DNA from: Flavobacteriaceae bacterium UBA980
Lineage (GTDB): Bacteria; Bacteroidota; Bacteroidia; Flavobacteriales; Flavobacteriaceae
Direction of reading: 5' to 3'
Length of the DNA: 64,000 nt
Assembly (NCBI GenBank): GCA_002292265.1
Contig: DBBQ01000015.1
Coordinates: 62,001 to 126,000, forward strand
In this document: positions 1 through 7,852 of the stretch, piece after piece
Numbering within the stretch: the stretch's first letter is position 1
Layout of the letters: each line of letters starts with the position of its first letter
Position numbers and translations under genes: made by a program
The notes under the pieces: model-generated
What the model was told of the DNA's origin: nothing
Databases searched by the model: none
The model's input: the letters and a program-made list of their open reading frames with translations, nothing else

Positions 1-20
1 AAAATTCCTGATGGGAAGGC

Positions 21-42
21 AAAACAGCTGCAACTGTTTTTA
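21..42 (+). terminator. Weak hairpin, possible terminator of an upstream gene
   Basis: Inverted repeat AAAACAG (21-27) / CTGTTTT (34-40) with a 6-base loop, followed by a short T run. The stem has few GC pairs and the gene it would terminate lies outside the window, so this is only a candidate. Bases 1-20 show nothing recognisable. Confidence 0.3.
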
Positions 43-50
43 TATCTTTG
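43..50 (+). promoter_or_regulatory. Bacteroidota -7 promoter element
   Basis: TATCTTTG matches the Bacteroidota -7 consensus TAnnTTTG exactly and lies 20 bases before the ATG of the 30-codon gene at 71. No clear -33 TTG is visible at the usual distance. Confidence 0.45.
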
Positions 51-70
51 AAAATTAAAAATCAATTCTT

Positions 71-163
71 ATGACTCCATTTGGTGTAGCAGTAATAGTA
101 GTAATTACGATGATTGGAGTGCTTATTGCACTTTTTGGCGACATGCTAAAATCCAAAGATTAA
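71..163 (+). CDS. 30-residue single-span membrane protein
   Basis: A 30-codon reading frame starting ATG ACT CCA and ending in TAA. Residues about 4-23 are almost all hydrophobic (rich in V, I, G, L) and end in a short charged tail (DMLKSKD). This looks like a small protein with one membrane span and a polar C-terminus. A perfect TAnnTTTG element lies 20 bases upstream, which supports a real transcript. I do not recognise the family. It stands alone, followed by the convergent small zinc-ribbon gene. A chance frame of this length is possible, but the hydrophobic composition plus the promoter favour a gene. Confidence 0.5.
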   Translation: MTPFGVAVIVVITMIGVLIALFGDMLKSKD

Positions 164-210
164 TCTCTTTTTTGTCCTCTTAACTAGCGTTAGGATTACC
201 TATTTACGCA

Positions 211-372
211 CTATTTTTTCCAAGTCCCCCCATAGCGATACAAAGGATTGTTTTCTTTGACTTCCAGTAAGCAGCTTTTACATAAAAACTCCCAGTGGCG
301 TTGTACTTTGTATTGTACTCGATACAGCACATCAAACTCCTTTTTACAAAACGCACAATTTTTTTTTCGCAT
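211..372 (-). CDS. Small two-CxxC zinc-ribbon-like protein
   Basis: From the ATG at 372 the product is 53 residues. It has two CxxC pairs (CAFC near the start and CKSC about 25 residues later), which suggests one bound zinc ion, and ends in an aromatic YGGTWK tail. The frame is open further upstream to a TTG at 396, but a TAnnTTTG promoter element on this strand covers 394-401. Transcription should therefore begin after that TTG, and the ATG at 372 is the better start. Similar short, functionally unassigned proteins are common in Bacteroidota. Function is unknown; RNA or protein binding is only a guess from the zinc-ribbon pattern. Confidence 0.7.
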   Translation of the reverse strand: MRKKNCAFCKKEFDVLYRVQYKVQRHWEFLCKSCLLEVKENNPLYRYGGTWKK

Positions 373-393
373 AGAACGGATCTGTTCGCTGCT

Positions 394-413
394 CAAAATT
401 AAATGTAAATTTG
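394..413. promoter_or_regulatory. Overlapping divergent promoter elements
   Basis: Two TAnnTTTG elements on opposite strands sit almost back to back. TAATTTTG on the minus strand (394-401) points to the small zinc-ribbon gene, and TAAATTTG on the plus strand (406-413) points to the DedA-like gene at 429. Neither has an obvious -33 TTG. The two polymerases would compete for this site. Confidence 0.5.
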
Positions 414-428
414 CTCTAAATCCAAAAG

Positions 429-878
429 ATGGAATACTTTTTAGAATGGGGCTATTTCGGATTGTTTCTTTCTAGTTTTTTAGCTGCAACAGTACTCCCC
501 TTAAGTTCTGAAGTAGTGTTGAGTGTGGTTCTTGCAAATCAGTATCCTCTGGCAGTAAGCATCCTCTTTGCTACTTTGGGAAATTGGCTGGGAGGCCTCA
601 GCAGTTATGGATTGGGGCGTTTGGGAAAGTGGTCTTTGTTGCAACGTTTTTTTGGAGTCCAAGAGCCTCAAGTCAAAAAAATGAAAGCCAAGATCAGCCG
701 CTGGGGCAGTGCACTGGCCTTGCTTTGTTGGCTGCCCGTCGTAGGTGACTTGTTTGCGGTGGGTTTGGGATTTTTCCGGATTGATTTTGTCAAAGTGAGT
801 CTTTGGATGCTAGTGGGTAAATTACTGCGTTATGTCCTTTGGGGGATTTTAACCCTTTGGGGAATAATTTTTTTTTAG
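429..878 (+). CDS. DedA/VTT-type membrane protein (YqaA-like)
   Basis: 149 residues with about four hydrophobic segments, beginning EWGYFGLFLSSF. The segment ATLGNWLGGLSSYGLGRLG (residues about 50-68) matches the glycine-rich region of the short YqaA-like branch of the DedA/VTT (SNARE-associated) family. A second family-like stretch, LLCWLPVVGDLFAVGLGFFR, lies near residue 100. Longer relatives are thought to move or scramble lipids across the inner membrane; the role of this short branch is not settled. The ATG at 429 follows a TAnnTTTG promoter by 15 bases. The methyltransferase gene begins 15 bases after its stop and may be co-transcribed. Confidence 0.8.
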   Translation: MEYFLEWGYFGLFLSSFLAATVLPLSSEVVLSVVLANQYPLAVSILFATLGNWLGGLSSYGLGRLGKWSLLQRFFGVQEPQVKKMKAKISRWGSALALLCWLPVVGDLFAVGLGFFRIDFVKVSLWMLVGKLLRYVLWGILTLWGIIFF

Positions 879-893
879 TTTCACAAAAAAAAA

Positions 894-1511
894 ATGAGTA
901 AACGCAATCCTATAGAAGTTTTTAGTGAGTGGGCCGATTTAGACAAAGATTATGGCATGGAAAAAAACCACAGCGCCTCGGTTGAAAACATGCTGGATTT
1001 TGCTTTAAAAAACCAGCAAACCCCTTTTTCATTTATTGACGCAGGATGCGGAAACGGCTGGGTGGTTCGCAAGGTAACGGAGCTCCCAAACTGTTACGCT
1101 GCGCTTGGTGTAGATGGCTCTGAAAAAATGATCCAAAAAGCGAAAAAAATAGACCCCTCAAGAGCCTATTACTGTGCCGATTTAACATCTTGGACTCCAG
1201 AAAGCAAAGTAGATCTTGTGCATTCTATGGAGGTGTTTTATTATCTGAATGATCCCAAAATTATTATTCAACGGATTTTCAACGATTGGCTAAAAGCTGG
1301 CGGACGATTGATTGTTGGGCTGGATTTTTATTTGGAAAACAAAACCTCTCACGACTGGCCCGAAAGCTGTGGAATCAATACGATGAAACTTTTTAGTCAA
1401 CACGAATGGGTGGGCTTTTTTAAGGCAGCAGGTTTTCACAGCGTAGAATCTTGGCGTCATGGGGCAGAGAAAAACTGGGAGGGTACTTTGATTGTGACGG
1501 GGATAAAGTGA
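894..1511 (+). CDS. Class I SAM-dependent methyltransferase
   Basis: 205 residues with a Rossmann-type methyltransferase core. The SAM-binding glycine motif is FIDAGCGNGWVVRK (residues about 43-56), followed by GVDGSEKMI (post-beta-2 acidic region) and a VHSMEVFYYL strand equivalent to motif IV. The protein has no signal peptide and should be cytoplasmic. The substrate cannot be told from the sequence. It follows the DedA-like gene closely and ends directly against the convergent SDR gene, with no base between the two stop codons. Confidence 0.85.
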   Translation: MSKRNPIEVFSEWADLDKDYGMEKNHSASVENMLDFALKNQQTPFSFIDAGCGNGWVVRKVTELPNCYAALGVDGSEKMIQKAKKIDPSRAYYCADLTSWTPESKVDLVHSMEVFYYLNDPKIIIQRIFNDWLKAGGRLIVGLDFYLENKTSHDWPESCGINTMKLFSQHEWVGFFKAAGFHSVESWRHGAEKNWEGTLIVTGIK

Positions 1512-2312
1512 TTATTTTTTCTCGTAACGTCCTGGAGCCAATCGCTTGCTAAAAAAGGGAAACAGAGAGTGCGGTAGTACTTTCAGTAAAAAAACAATGA
1601 TTTTAAACGTTTTTGTAGGTACACTTACTTTTTTCCCTTTTAGGGTAGCTTCTACCGCTTCTTCGGCAACCCGATGTGCCTCTTTTTTCATAAAAGAAGG
1701 AACGCGATCCATTTCCTGCTGTACTCTACTTGCCGTATGAAAATTGGTAACGGTATAGCCTGGGCATACGGCTGTTGATGTGATTCCCAAAGCGTTATAA
1801 CTCAGATTCAACCCCTCACTAAAACGGTTGATGAAGGTTTTTATAGGGCCGTATAAGGTTTGGATTGTAGAAGGGGGCGCAAAGGCCGCAACGGAGGAAA
1901 TCATCATGATTTTACCTTCTTTTGCTGTAATCATGTCGGGTAAAAATAATTTGGTCAAAGCCACTACCGAAATCCCTAAAACCCGTAAAAACTTTTCTTC
2001 CGCTTCCATTGGGGTTTTATGAAACGCATCGGGAAGAGCATAGCCCGCATTATTGACTAATAACGAGATGAAGTAGCCCTTGTTGATACAAAATTCAAAT
2101 ATGGCTTTTGGAGCAGCAGGATCTTCTAAATCACTTACAAAATACGTAACCGGAGTCTTGTAATTTTGAATTAAATCTTGACTTACCTCTTTTAATTTAT
2201 CTTCTCGTCGAGACACAAGTACCAAGGAAAAACCCTTTTGTGCTAAAACTTTTGAAATTTCTAAACCTATGCCAGAAGATGCTCCAGTTATTAAAGCGTA
2301 TTCCTTTTTCAT
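1512..2312 (-). CDS. Short-chain dehydrogenase/reductase (SDR)
   Basis: 266 residues from the ATG at 2312 (a TTG at 2339 would add nine residues, but the ATG places the nucleotide-binding motif at the normal distance from the start). Classical SDR features are present: TGASSGIG for the dinucleotide, an NNAGYA motif, a serine in MMISSVAAF, the catalytic YGPIK (YxxxK), and a PGYTVTNF segment after the last core strand. An arginine after the early beta strand (VSRREDK) suggests preference for NADP(H). The substrate is unknown. C-terminal hydrophobic residues (KIIVFLLKVLPHSLF) may lie on the membrane. Confidence 0.88.
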   Translation of the reverse strand: MKKEYALITGASSGIGLEISKVLAQKGFSLVLVSRREDKLKEVSQDLIQNYKTPVTYFVSDLEDPAAPKAIFEFCINKGYFISLLVNNAGYALPDAFHKTPMEAEEKFLRVLGISVVALTKLFLPDMITAKEGKIMMISSVAAFAPPSTIQTLYGPIKTFINRFSEGLNLSYNALGITSTAVCPGYTVTNFHTASRVQQEMDRVPSFMKKEAHRVAEEAVEATLKGKKVSVPTKTFKIIVFLLKVLPHSLFPFFSKRLAPGRYEKK

Positions 2313-2401
2313 TTGTGCGCTCTTTACTAATGTGTTCAAGGTACTTAATCTTAATTGAATTTTTCAAATAGATATTTCGATCTCAAAAAAATTAGTCTTC
2401 T

Positions 2402-2409
2402 TATATTTG
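2402..2409 (+). promoter_or_regulatory. Bacteroidota -7 promoter element
   Basis: TATATTTG fits TAnnTTTG exactly and lies 21 bases before the ATG of the secreted protein gene at 2431. No strong -33 element is visible. Confidence 0.5.
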
Positions 2410-2430
2410 TGATACTGTAGACTAAACACA

Positions 2431-2940
2431 ATGAAGTATTTATATGCTTTTCTCTTTTTTTTAAGCTTGAATTTTCATTCAAAACTAGCTGCCCAAACCC
2501 TCTTTAAATCTTTTGCTTTTCAAATGCCTCTAGATGCCGCAAAAGATCTTCTGACTAAGGAATCAAAAGAGTTGAAAAACCTCTCTTTTGGAGGTGGCAC
2601 CCTCTATGCTGTAAGAAAGAAATCGCTAGTGGGGAAGAATGGAAAATTAGTAAGCTTAAACCTAGGAAGTAAAAAAAACTTAAACCTAAATCAAGCTGAG
2701 GCGTATTTAAAAAAATCTCGTGCTTATTTTGAGTCCAAAAATTTTAAAGTGGTTTATGCTCAAGAAAACTGGTCGAAACCCACTTTAGTTAAAAAAAATC
2801 TTCCTGGAATTCGGTTTGTCGATCCTGATAAAACAGTTGTAGTAGAGGTTGATCCAAGAGGTCAAGGGAGTGTGTACAACGTTTTTATTACCTTTTACAA
2901 CTATGAGTGGTTTCTCAAAAAAGCGAGAGGAGAAGAATAG
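2431..2940 (+). CDS. Secreted protein of unknown function
   Basis: 169 residues. It starts with a clear signal peptide (MKYLYAFLFFLSLNF, cleavage probably after KLAAQ). The mature part is about 145 residues, basic, with no cysteine and no repeat. It contains a glycine patch (FGGGTLYAV) and a C-terminal aromatic stretch (VFITFYNYEWF) suggesting a small alpha/beta fold. I do not recognise a family. It has its own TAnnTTTG promoter and ends flush against the convergent DUF3078 gene, so it is probably a single-gene unit acting in the periplasm or outer membrane. Confidence 0.7.
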   Translation: MKYLYAFLFFLSLNFHSKLAAQTLFKSFAFQMPLDAAKDLLTKESKELKNLSFGGGTLYAVRKKSLVGKNGKLVSLNLGSKKNLNLNQAEAYLKKSRAYFESKNFKVVYAQENWSKPTLVKKNLPGIRFVDPDKTVVVEVDPRGQGSVYNVFITFYNYEWFLKKARGEE

Positions 2941-3879
2941 CTAAAGGTCAATATTGACTCCCAAACCCAAAAGTTCGCGGACTTGTAAATCACTCACCAG
3001 ATCGTCATCATACAAAAGGTGAAGGACAAAGTTTCCCGAGACTTTACTATTTACTTTAAAACGCAGATTGGCGTTCCAGTCAAAATCTACATTCTGAGTA
3101 TTTTCGAGATAATTGACATAAATACTAAAATTATTTTCCCAAATAATATTTTTCATTATCTCTTTTTTGTAGTAACCAGTAATCAAAGCTCCAAAAAACA
3201 ACTTACTGCTTTTTTGAGCATCTACACCAAAGTACTTTTTCCCTTCCGCTAGGTTTTCTGTATATTTTTTTGAAACAATAATTGCTCTACCCGTCACCGG
3301 GGAGAGGTTGACTCTAAAATCAGTACTCTTTTTATAATACCACCCTAAACCTGCCTGGAGAATAAGAGGAGATAAAAACTGCGATACTTGTTCCCGCATC
3401 TCTATCCCATCTTCTGTATAAAACCGATACCCCGGCAATAGCTGTGTTTTCAGATTGAGAAGGCCAGAGTAACTCCAGTTTTGATTGATTTGTTTTCCAA
3501 CAAGTGATCCAATTTCAAAACGGTCGTCTGCTTTTTTTAAAAATTTATTCCCCGAAATATAGGTCGTCCCTAGGGACAAAAGTAAATTGGTGTCCCACAC
3601 TAAACCGCTTCGATCGGAATAATTGAAATTATAATCCAGTCCGTACAAAAGTGTCAAAGCACTCTCCCCACCCGAAATCCAATTGGAAAAATAAGCTTGG
3701 TTGAAATTAAATCGGGTATTTCCATAAAACTTCATCCGTTTTCCCCCCATTTCAGATTCAATCACCGCATCAAAGGGCAATTCTTCATCAGTAAAATCCT
3801 CTACCTCTTCTTGAGCTTGGAGTGTGAAAAAAAAGACGAAGTGCAGGAAGCTAAAAAAGAGCAGTTGTTTTAAGGACAT
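2941..3879 (-). CDS. DUF3078 family outer-membrane-like protein
   Basis: 312 residues with a signal peptide (MSLKQLLFFSFLHFVFFFTLQAQ). The remainder has alternating beta-strand patterns with many aromatic residues. The segment FNQAYFSNWISGGESALTLLYGL is the hallmark of the Bacteroidota DUF3078 family, whose members are predicted beta barrels of unknown function. The sequence ends with strand-like LGVNIDL and no T9SS C-terminal domain. It is probably an integral outer-membrane protein. It appears to be a single-gene unit, with its start 107 bases from the divergent serine hydrolase gene. Confidence 0.82.
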   Translation of the reverse strand: MSLKQLLFFSFLHFVFFFTLQAQEEVEDFTDEELPFDAVIESEMGGKRMKFYGNTRFNFNQAYFSNWISGGESALTLLYGLDYNFNYSDRSGLVWDTNLLLSLGTTYISGNKFLKKADDRFEIGSLVGKQINQNWSYSGLLNLKTQLLPGYRFYTEDGIEMREQVSQFLSPLILQAGLGWYYKKSTDFRVNLSPVTGRAIIVSKKYTENLAEGKKYFGVDAQKSSKLFFGALITGYYKKEIMKNIIWENNFSIYVNYLENTQNVDFDWNANLRFKVNSKVSGNFVLHLLYDDDLVSDLQVRELLGLGVNIDL

Positions 3880-3986
3880 GGAACTTAAACTTTTGAAATT
3901 TTACAATTCAGTTAAATACAGATCTATTTTTTACTAAACTAAAAACGGGATCTTTATTATTATATTGCTTCCTTAAAAAGAGAACA

Positions 3987-5234
3987 TTGAGATCGCTATT
4001 TTTTTTACTTTTCGGGCTCGCAGGCTTTTCCTGTGTCAAAGTATACTCCCAAACCTTAGAAACAAAAACCACAAGCTTGACTTCTCAAGTTACGGAGTTG
4101 ATGGAGTACGGTATTCAAAACCAAGCCTTTCCTGGGGCACAAGTTTTGATTTTTAAACAAGATACGCTCCGACTTCATCAAGCTTACGGTTATCACACCT
4201 ATGACTCCATCACACCTGTGTCCAAAAACCATCTCTACGACTTGGCTTCGGTGACCAAAGTATTGGGAAGCACCCTCGCCTTGATGAAGCTTTATGAACT
4301 ATATGATCTGAATTTAGAAGCTCCCGTTTCCCAATGGATTCCCTTATTAAAAAGAAGCAACAAAAAAGCCCATAACCTCAAACAGATTTTAAGTCATAGT
4401 GCAGGCTGGAAGCCCTATATCACGCATCAAAATTTGGTGTACAACAAAAAAGGAAATTATAAATGGAATACCCTTTCACACAGCAAAAGCAAACGATTCC
4501 CCCATCCGGTAAGCGACTCCTTGTTTGTACACAAACGCTATCAAAAAAAGATCTTTCGCCGTATCAAAAAAACAGAACTTACTCCTTTGGGAGAGCTGGT
4601 TTATTCTGGAATGTTTTATTTTTTTATGCCCCAACTGGTTCCCAGGCTTAGTGGTCTTAGTTTTTCGGAATTTTTAAATACGCACTTTTTTAAACCTATG
4701 GAATTGGAGCGTATCACTTTTTTACCGACAGAGAAATTTCCAAAATCCGAGATTGTACCTACAGAGAGCGACAGCCTCTTCAGAAAACAACTGATTCACG
4801 GATGGGTTCACGACGAAGCCGCTTCTTTGATGGGGGGCATTTCGGGAAATGCAGGCCTTTTTGCCAATACGACTTCTTTAGCTCCTTTATTACAAATGTT
4901 ACTTCAAGGGGGAAGCTACAAAGGCACACAGTATTTAAAGCCTGAAACCATTGCTCTTTTCAGTCAACGCACCTATCCGGAAGGAGAGAACTACAGAGGT
5001 TTGGGATTTGACAAACCCACTTTAGAACCTGGAGAAGACCGCTATCCCTCCCCTTTGGTAAGCCCTGAAACTTTTGGTCATACTGGCTATACGGGAACCA
5101 TGGTTTGGGTGGACCCTACCAACGATTGTTTTATCATTCTCTTGACCAATCGCGTTTATCCCTCTCGTACCCAAAGAGGTTTGTATCAGCTGAACATTCG
5201 ACCCAAACTATTGGATTATGCAATTCAGAATTAG
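3987..5234 (+). CDS. Serine beta-lactamase-like hydrolase
   Basis: 415 residues starting at a TTG that begins the only frame containing the signal peptide (RSLFFLLFGLAGFSC). The serine hydrolase nucleophile motif is ASVTK (S88, K91). A YSG motif stands where class C beta-lactamases have YxN, and HTGYTGT near residue 355 replaces KTG. This pattern is typical of the Pfam Beta-lactamase family of D-Ala carboxypeptidases, esterases and amidases rather than true resistance enzymes. In many Flavobacteriaceae this domain is fused to a GH3 domain; here it stands alone. Its last 17 bases overlap the D-Ala-D-Ala dipeptidase gene, so the two are probably translated together and both may act on D-Ala-containing peptides in the periplasm. 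Confidence 0.85.
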   Translation: MRSLFFLLFGLAGFSCVKVYSQTLETKTTSLTSQVTELMEYGIQNQAFPGAQVLIFKQDTLRLHQAYGYHTYDSITPVSKNHLYDLASVTKVLGSTLALMKLYELYDLNLEAPVSQWIPLLKRSNKKAHNLKQILSHSAGWKPYITHQNLVYNKKGNYKWNTLSHSKSKRFPHPVSDSLFVHKRYQKKIFRRIKKTELTPLGELVYSGMFYFFMPQLVPRLSGLSFSEFLNTHFFKPMELERITFLPTEKFPKSEIVPTESDSLFRKQLIHGWVHDEAASLMGGISGNAGLFANTTSLAPLLQMLLQGGSYKGTQYLKPETIALFSQRTYPEGENYRGLGFDKPTLEPGEDRYPSPLVSPETFGHTGYTGTMVWVDPTNDCFIILLTNRVYPSRTQRGLYQLNIRPKLLDYAIQN

Positions 5235-5901
5235 GTGTTTTCTTTTTGCAGGCTTATTTTCATGGGGATTGATAGGACAAACACTTCCCGAAGGTTTTGT
5301 TTTTTTGAACGAGCAAATCCCCGACTTAGAAGTTTCTCTTCGTTATGCCACAACTGATAATTTTACAGGACGTATTGTAAACGGATATCACCCACAGCAA
5401 AAAGTTATTGGTACTGCCACCTTGGCTCAAGCATTAAAAAAGGCACAATCAAAATTAAAAGCTAAGGGACTTGGGCTAAAAATCTTTGATGCTTACCGCC
5501 CTCAGCGTGCTGTAGATGCTTTTTTTGAATGGTCACAACGCCCGGAAGACACGCTGACCAAAGCCAACTACTACCCCCAACTTCCCAAAGACCGTCTGTT
5601 TGAAATGGGGTATATCGCAATGAAAAGTGGTCATAGTAGAGGGAGTACAGTGGATCTTACTTTAGTTTATTTAGACGGAAAGAAAAAAGGAGAGGCACTT
5701 GACATGGGCGGAAACTGGGATTATTTTGGAGTACGCTCTCATTATGATTTTAATCCTTTAACCCCAATTCAAAAAGAAAATCGAAAGCTCCTTCGAGAGG
5801 TGCTGCTCCAAAATGGATTTAAACCGTATGAAAAAGAATGGTGGCATTTTACCTTGATCCAAGAACCCTTCCCCGATCTGTATTTTGATTTTGTTCCTTA
5901 A
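5218..5901 (+). CDS. D-Ala-D-Ala dipeptidase (VanX/DdpX family)
   Basis: 227 residues with an N-terminal hydrophobic leader (about residues 4-20) suggesting export. M15D family features are present: a DAYRPQRAV segment supplying the conserved arginine, SGHSRGSTVD (SxHxxGxxxD zinc ligands), and EKEWWHF near the C-terminus supplying the catalytic glutamate and third zinc ligand. The family cleaves free D-Ala-D-Ala. In Gram-negative bacteria such enzymes recycle or catabolise the dipeptide; no other van gene is present, so vancomycin resistance is not implied. The gene starts inside the end of the serine hydrolase gene. Confidence 0.9.
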   Translation: MQFRIRCFLFAGLFSWGLIGQTLPEGFVFLNEQIPDLEVSLRYATTDNFTGRIVNGYHPQQKVIGTATLAQALKKAQSKLKAKGLGLKIFDAYRPQRAVDAFFEWSQRPEDTLTKANYYPQLPKDRLFEMGYIAMKSGHSRGSTVDLTLVYLDGKKKGEALDMGGNWDYFGVRSHYDFNPLTPIQKENRKLLREVLLQNGFKPYEKEWWHFTLIQEPFPDLYFDFVP

Positions 5902-5937
5902 AATGAAGTTTTTTTATCGAAATCAACGACAGTTGTT

Positions 5938-7401
5938 TTATGGAGAAAGATTTTTAGGAAAAGCAGACAAATCAATCTCCCAAAGAACAGGGAGTAGAAA
6001 ATATACCAGTAGAGTAATCAGCAGAATGGAAAATAAATTCATTGCGATACCTCGGGAAACCATATCGGGAATTTTTAAATATCCTGAACCAAAAACTACA
6101 GCATTTGGGGGTGTTGCCACTGGAAGCATGTAGGCACAAGAAGCGGCTACTGCCGCACCTACCATCAGTCCAAAAGGATGAACCCCTACTTCTAAAGCCA
6201 AGGGTGCCAAGACGGGTAACAACATGGCTGTGGTCGCTAGGTTTGAGGTGATTTCTGTTAAAAAATTTACTGCCGTGACCAAGAGGAGAATCAACACAAA
6301 CAAAGGCAATCCTCCAAAGGCCGTCATCAACTCCCCCAACCAAATCGCCAACCCACTGGTTTCAAAAGCTTTTGCCAAGGCCATCCCTCCTCCAAAAAGG
6401 AGGATGATTCCCCAAGGTAGTTGGGTAGTGTCTTTCCAGTTTAACAATGCTTTCTTTTTGTTTTTTGAAGGCAATACAAACAAGAGTAAACCAAAAGTAA
6501 TTGCGATAATCGTATCGTCCAATGCAGGAAGAAATCCCTGTAAGAGATACGACCGACTGATCCAACAAAATCCTGCCAAAGCAAAAACAATAGCGACACG
6601 TTTCTCCTCATAAGAAATGGGACCCAGCTCTTTTTTTAATCGTGTAATCTCTGCTTTCCCCCCTGGAAATTCAGTTTGTTTAAAAGTGTAAGCCACACGG
6701 GTCAGATAAACCCAACAGAAGATTAACAAGGTAATTGAAATAGGAAAGCCAAAAAGAAACCACTCCAAAAAGGTAATCTCATATCCATAGGTTTCTGAAA
6801 TCACACCTGCCAAAACCAAATTTGGTGGGGTTCCGATGAGGGTAGCCACTCCACCAATGGAAGCGCTGTAGGCAATTCCCAACATGAGTGCTTTTCCAAA
6901 AATTTTGTTTTCGTCTTCTACCGTAGCAGGGTTGTCTTTGAGTTCTTTAATAATGGCAATCCCAATGGGGAGCATCATCACCGAAGTGGCTGTGTTTGAA
7001 ATCCACATCGACAAAAAAGCGGTAGCTACCATAAAGCCCAAAATAACGTATCGAACATCGGAGCCGATGAAAGAAATGATATTAATGGCGATGCGTTTGT
7101 GCAAATTCCATTTTTCAATTCCAATCGCAATTAGGAATCCTCCCAAATACAAAAAAACAAACCGGTGCCCAAAGGCTGCTGTAGTTGTGGAAAGTTCCAT
7201 TCCCCCAGAGAGTGGAAAAAGCACAATGGGTAAGAGTGCCGTCGCCGCAATGGGAACCGCTTCGGTAATCCACCAGATCGCGACCCAAAAAGTTGTCGCC
7301 AAAACGGCTTGCCCTTCCTGAGATAGTCCTTCAAAAGGACCGATAAAAAGTAAAAGAAAAAACCCTAAGGGTCCTAATAGAAAACCAATCCTTTTTTGCA
7401 T
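5938..7401 (-). CDS. DASS (SLC13) family sodium/anion symporter
   Basis: 487 residues with about 11-12 hydrophobic segments. Two family substrate-site motifs are visible: ISNTATSVM (about residue 135) and TSNLATTAM (about residue 385, with L in place of the usual T of SNT). Other family-like regions are WWITEAVP near the start and VATPPNAVVFGSG near the end. Such proteins use sodium to import dicarboxylates, tricarboxylates or sulfate; the sequence does not decide which. Four bases separate it from the preceding DUF4440-like gene on the same strand, so it is probably the last gene of a three-gene unit with the M20 amidohydrolase. Confidence 0.88.
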   Translation of the reverse strand: MQKRIGFLLGPLGFFLLLFIGPFEGLSQEGQAVLATTFWVAIWWITEAVPIAATALLPIVLFPLSGGMELSTTTAAFGHRFVFLYLGGFLIAIGIEKWNLHKRIAINIISFIGSDVRYVILGFMVATAFLSMWISNTATSVMMLPIGIAIIKELKDNPATVEDENKIFGKALMLGIAYSASIGGVATLIGTPPNLVLAGVISETYGYEITFLEWFLFGFPISITLLIFCWVYLTRVAYTFKQTEFPGGKAEITRLKKELGPISYEEKRVAIVFALAGFCWISRSYLLQGFLPALDDTIIAITFGLLLFVLPSKNKKKALLNWKDTTQLPWGIILLFGGGMALAKAFETSGLAIWLGELMTAFGGLPLFVLILLLVTAVNFLTEITSNLATTAMLLPVLAPLALEVGVHPFGLMVGAAVAASCAYMLPVATPPNAVVFGSGYLKIPDMVSRGIAMNLFSILLITLLVYFLLPVLWEIDLSAFPKNLSP

Positions 7402-7405
7402 AGTC

Positions 7406-7852
7406 TTACTTAGATGAAGAAGTATGATCTGAAATAACCAACCAACTTCCGTCTTGTTTTAACCAGGTTAATGTAAAATATCCACTGCTGTCCTCTATTT
7501 CTCGGGTCAAATAAAAAGCCCCTTGGAGTTGCACCACTTTGGGACTCAACTGCATCATGCTTAGTATGTCAAACTTCAACTCCCCCATCATCACCCGATT
7601 GTAATAGCTTTTTTTATAACGATCGCGAGTGGCTTCCCAGCCATAAATAGGACCAGAGGCCCCCGAAAAAACCAACTGATCCGTTTTGATGTATCCTTCC
7701 ATAAAAGCATCAATATCGCCGCGGTTCCAATCTTCTTCTTGCTTAAACAATGTTTTTATAATTGCTAGAGAGTCCGACTTAGAAACGCTTTTTTGGGCAA
7801 CAACCAAGGTGGAAAAAAATACTAAAAAGAGACCCAAAAAATGCTTCATCAA
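7406..7852 (-). CDS. Secreted NTF2-like (DUF4440/SnoaL-type) protein
   Basis: 148 residues with a signal peptide (MMKHFLGLFLVFFSTLVVAQ). The rest fits the NTF2-like cone fold: an N-terminal helix with EEDWNRGDIDAFMEGY, then beta strands ending in a WLKQDGSWLVISDHTS tail, as in DUF4440 proteins. These small domains bind diverse ligands and sometimes isomerise or hydrolyse them; no specific activity can be assigned. Its start overlaps the stop of the M20 amidohydrolase by four bases (ATGA type), indicating translational coupling and perhaps a shared periplasmic role. Confidence 0.8.
   Translation of the reverse strand: MMKHFLGLFLVFFSTLVVAQKSVSKSDSLAIIKTLFKQEEDWNRGDIDAFMEGYIKTDQLVFSGASGPIYGWEATRDRYKKSYYNRVMMGELKFDILSMMQLSPKVVQLQGAFYLTREIEDSSGYFTLTWLKQDGSWLVISDHTSSSK

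Noticed and set aside
5218..5901. Vancomycin resistance function for the VanX-like enzyme
   Set aside because: No vanH, vanA or regulator genes are nearby and Gram-negative DdpX-type relatives serve in D-Ala-D-Ala turnover.
6224..6613. A 129-codon plus-strand frame inside the DASS transporter gene
   Set aside because: It is antisense to a well-supported membrane protein gene, and its own product shows no domain or signal.
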